Source: Symsagittifera roscoffensis
Lineage: Eukaryota > Xenacoelomorpha > Acoela > Convolutidae
Length of the DNA: 64,000 nt
Direction of reading: 5' to 3'
Assembly (NCBI RefSeq): GCF_963678635.1
Contig: NC_087064.1
Location: 44,205,159-44,269,158 of the forward strand
Shown here in pieces: positions 62,306 to 64,000 of the stretch. Below the pieces are notes generated by a model. The model made no database searches, was not told the origin of the DNA, and saw nothing but the letters and a program-made list of their open reading frames with translations. A program made the position numbers and the translations under genes. Position 1 is the stretch's first letter, and every line of letters begins with the position of its first letter.

Positions 62306-62544
62306 TCAAGTGATGGTCGATTGGGTAAGATCCTGGAGACGTTGGAGAGTCTCCTCCTGGACAGCAGCTCGCGCCAGGTGCGTGTAATGCTGGTGGGCAT
62401 GAAGGGGTCTGGGAAGAGTCTGTTCCGCCAGGTGTTGTTCCACGAGGCAGGCGACGAGAGACTGAGGGAGAAGTTCAATGAGTTGGAGAGGAAGAGGAAG
62501 GGCAGTGATGGAATTGCGAGGACTTGTGTCACTTTGAACGACAG
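62306..62544 (+). CDS. Exon with P-loop, divergent G-protein-alpha-like (partial gene)
   Basis: This is a GC-rich exon in AT-rich surroundings, ending at a good donor (CGACAG|GTATGG). It encodes a short amphipathic helix, then QVRVMLVGMKGSGKSLFRQV and LFHEAGDERLREKFNE. The P-loop GxxGSGKS and the following HEAG resemble the GxGESGKS…HEAG arrangement of heterotrimeric G-protein alpha subunits, with the P-loop Glu replaced by Gly. The 5' border is uncertain; an AG lies at 62303-62304. A Gα-type GTPase is my best guess; another P-loop NTPase is possible. Confidence 0.45.
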
Positions 62545-62868
62545 GTATGGTCTGGTCTCCCAATGATTTTATTCCATGTGGTAACAGTCAGTGTCCCTAG
62601 CATACAAGTTTTTCAGATGTATCAGGATAAATTTTGATCTTTGCTTGTTACTCCTTGTTTCTTCTTCTTATGTATGCTCGAGATGTTTACAGTTTGGGCC
62701 AATATTGATATTTTGTAATTCCGAATCGAGAACATCAATTACAGAGTTAGCTCTCGCTATTATTCTAAGCAACCCCAGTTTTTAGGCAATTATGTCTGGA
62801 TTAGGTACTTCTTGCTGCTCCGACTTTCGAAGGTAGTGACAGAATAATTATGGGTATGTTGTATTCAG

Positions 62869-62927
62869 ACTATTTCGGACCATGTTTTTCGCACCCCAAA
62901 GAATATGTTGACTACCTGAGTTCAAAG
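62869..62927 (+). other. Possible small exon
   Basis: 59 bp is bounded by TATTCAG and AAG|GTAAAA. One frame reads YFGPCFSHPKEYVDYLSSK, but the phase does not fit directly to the exon ending at 62544. Low support. Confidence 0.2.
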
Positions 62928-63147
62928 GTAAAAAGATATTTTCACTGCAAGTTCGGGGTTTTGAAAAAAGCCAATTTGGCCATTATCTAAGTCTAATTCA
63001 TGCGCGCTTTGAAGATTCTACCGATAATGTTGAAAGCGTAACGCGAATTATTCATGTGTGCCAAATTATCCCGAACTAAAAAATGTCCATATCGAATTGC
63101 GACAAGCTAGCTGGTCATACTAATTTCGTGTACAACTCAAATTTCAG

Positions 63148-63306
63148 TACATGATATTTGATATTGGCAGTCAAAAATTTACAGCTGTTCTTGCTGTTCT
63201 TAACTTTTGTGAGAAAAACTTTTCGAGGCCGGTTAAAGGACAGTCAAAAGAGTCAGTGGTTTATCCCAATACAGGAGCAGCTTTGCTAATGGTTTTTATT
63301 GTCGAG
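63148..63306 (+). CDS. Possible downstream exon with DxGxQ (switch II-like)
   Basis: 53 codons lie between TTTCAG and GAG|GTATCA. The start YMIFDIGSQKF recalls the FDVGGQ switch II of G-alpha proteins, with the second Gly replaced by Ser and the catalytic Gln kept. The remainder (LNFCEKNFSRPVKGQ) is not clearly G-alpha. It would be in the same gene as the P-loop exon. Confidence 0.28.
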
Positions 63307-63354
63307 GTATCAAATCAGAATGTTTTTTTTCAGGTTAACAATCAAGGCTGTAGT

Positions 63355-63426
63355 TCATATGTAGCTTAGAAGTATAACACATGCCTGCGAAGATATATGT
63401 AAGTAGTTCGAATCCGGTCAGGAACT
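63355..63426 (+). ncRNA. tRNA-like/SINE-like remnant
   Basis: An A-box-like TAGCTTAGAAG (63362-63372) and a B-box-like AGTTCGAATCC (63405-63415) are spaced as in tRNA genes. The stems do not pair well, so it is not a functional tRNA. A related tail occurs at about 60670-60715, followed by T-rich sequence in both. Confidence 0.3.
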
Positions 63427-64000
63427 GTTTTTTTTTTGTAAACTGGCCGGGACCTAATTTTTCGTTCCGACCTTAGAACTTTATTTTCGGGTGTGTTGTA
63501 GTTTTTTTTCCAGCAAAACCAGCTACCACAAATAATTATTGGACTGGGTATTAAAGCCCTTTCAGTCGTGATTCGAACGACATTTAAAAATTTTGAAAAG
63601 TTTTGCTAGTGTTGAGAAAAACTTGTTTGAAATTTTTGATTATTCGTATTAGCTCGAGCTAATAAAGCCAGCGAGCAGGCTTACAACAGCTTAATTAGGA
63701 GAAACTTATATATTAAGCCCTAAAAACTTAATTTTAAGCAAATAAAATTAGGTTTTGGAGTTTTCTGGCTTAAAATTTTTTTTGTTCTTTTAGGCAATTT
63801 TCAAAAAAGTGCCTTATTTGCCTGTAATACTATGAAGGTCAAATATGCCTAAAATATTGTTCTACATCGGACTTTTTTATCACCTCACGCAGAAAAACTA
63901 ATTTGAAAAAATGTTCTATCTTGTAGTTTTTTATAGACTATTGTCGGAACATTCTGTGCTACTTGCTCAGTAACCGGCTATCCTTGTTTTACCTGACTTT
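63427..64000. other. Host-like AT-rich DNA, no supported gene
   Basis: Probably intron or intergenic sequence. I see nothing that can be supported. Confidence 0.4.

Noticed and set aside
63355-63426. Functional tRNA gene
   Set aside because: Box A and B spacing is right, but acceptor and T stems do not pair and the anticodon loop region is too long.

Overview
The window looks like accessory DNA from an animal genome, most likely an invertebrate. About 54 kb of it is a stack of nested and tandem retrotransposons, and the rest is AT-rich, intron-bearing host sequence. I cannot name the species. No bacterial or viral gene organisation is present, and the main reading frames are all on the minus strand.

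Three very large LTR retrotransposons of Ty3/Gypsy type dominate. They belong to two related families, A and B, and all read right to left. Positions 1-8895 hold the gag-pol of element A1, which is truncated by the window edge. A1 is broken by frameshifts and by a 4.0-kb LINE (4337-8347) flanked by a 13-bp target-site duplication. Its leader runs 8896-11811 and its primer-binding site is at 11812-11827. The 11840-13128 LTR appears to serve both as the 5' LTR of A1 and the 3' LTR of element A2, so A1 and A2 form a tandem pair. A2 (13129-28867) has a decayed second ORF (13949-22809) and a scrambled, partly inverted pol (23215-26587).

Element B (29838-52844, 23.0 kb) is nearly intact. Its 916-bp LTRs differ at about four positions. 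It carries a leader with a minisatellite, a 2930-codon gag-pol ORF (40573-49365), and a giant second ORF (31184-40064). B landed inside the second copy of a 1.69-kb tandem duplication made of LTR-A plus host flank (28064-29750 and 29751-29837/52848-54447).

The most notable biology is in families A and B. Gag-pol follows the usual order: gag, two zinc knuckles, protease, RT, RNase H, integrase. It then carries a C-terminal extension that looks like a degenerate macro (ADP-ribose-binding) domain. Downstream, where an env gene would lie, both families instead encode a ~2500-3000-residue protein. That protein has a coiled coil, a complete SGNH-hydrolase domain, a second SGNH-like segment, hydrophobic segments and conserved Cys/His motifs. 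A polypurine-tract-like sequence with strong synonymous conservation sits within 200 bp of the exact midpoint of element B. The RT of B lacks five residues next to the motif-A aspartate, so the copy is probably not autonomous.

From 54448 to 64000 the DNA is host-like. It contains a hAT transposase remnant, a LINE relic, short repeats, and exon candidates for a divergent G-protein-alpha-like gene on the plus strand (from about 62306).
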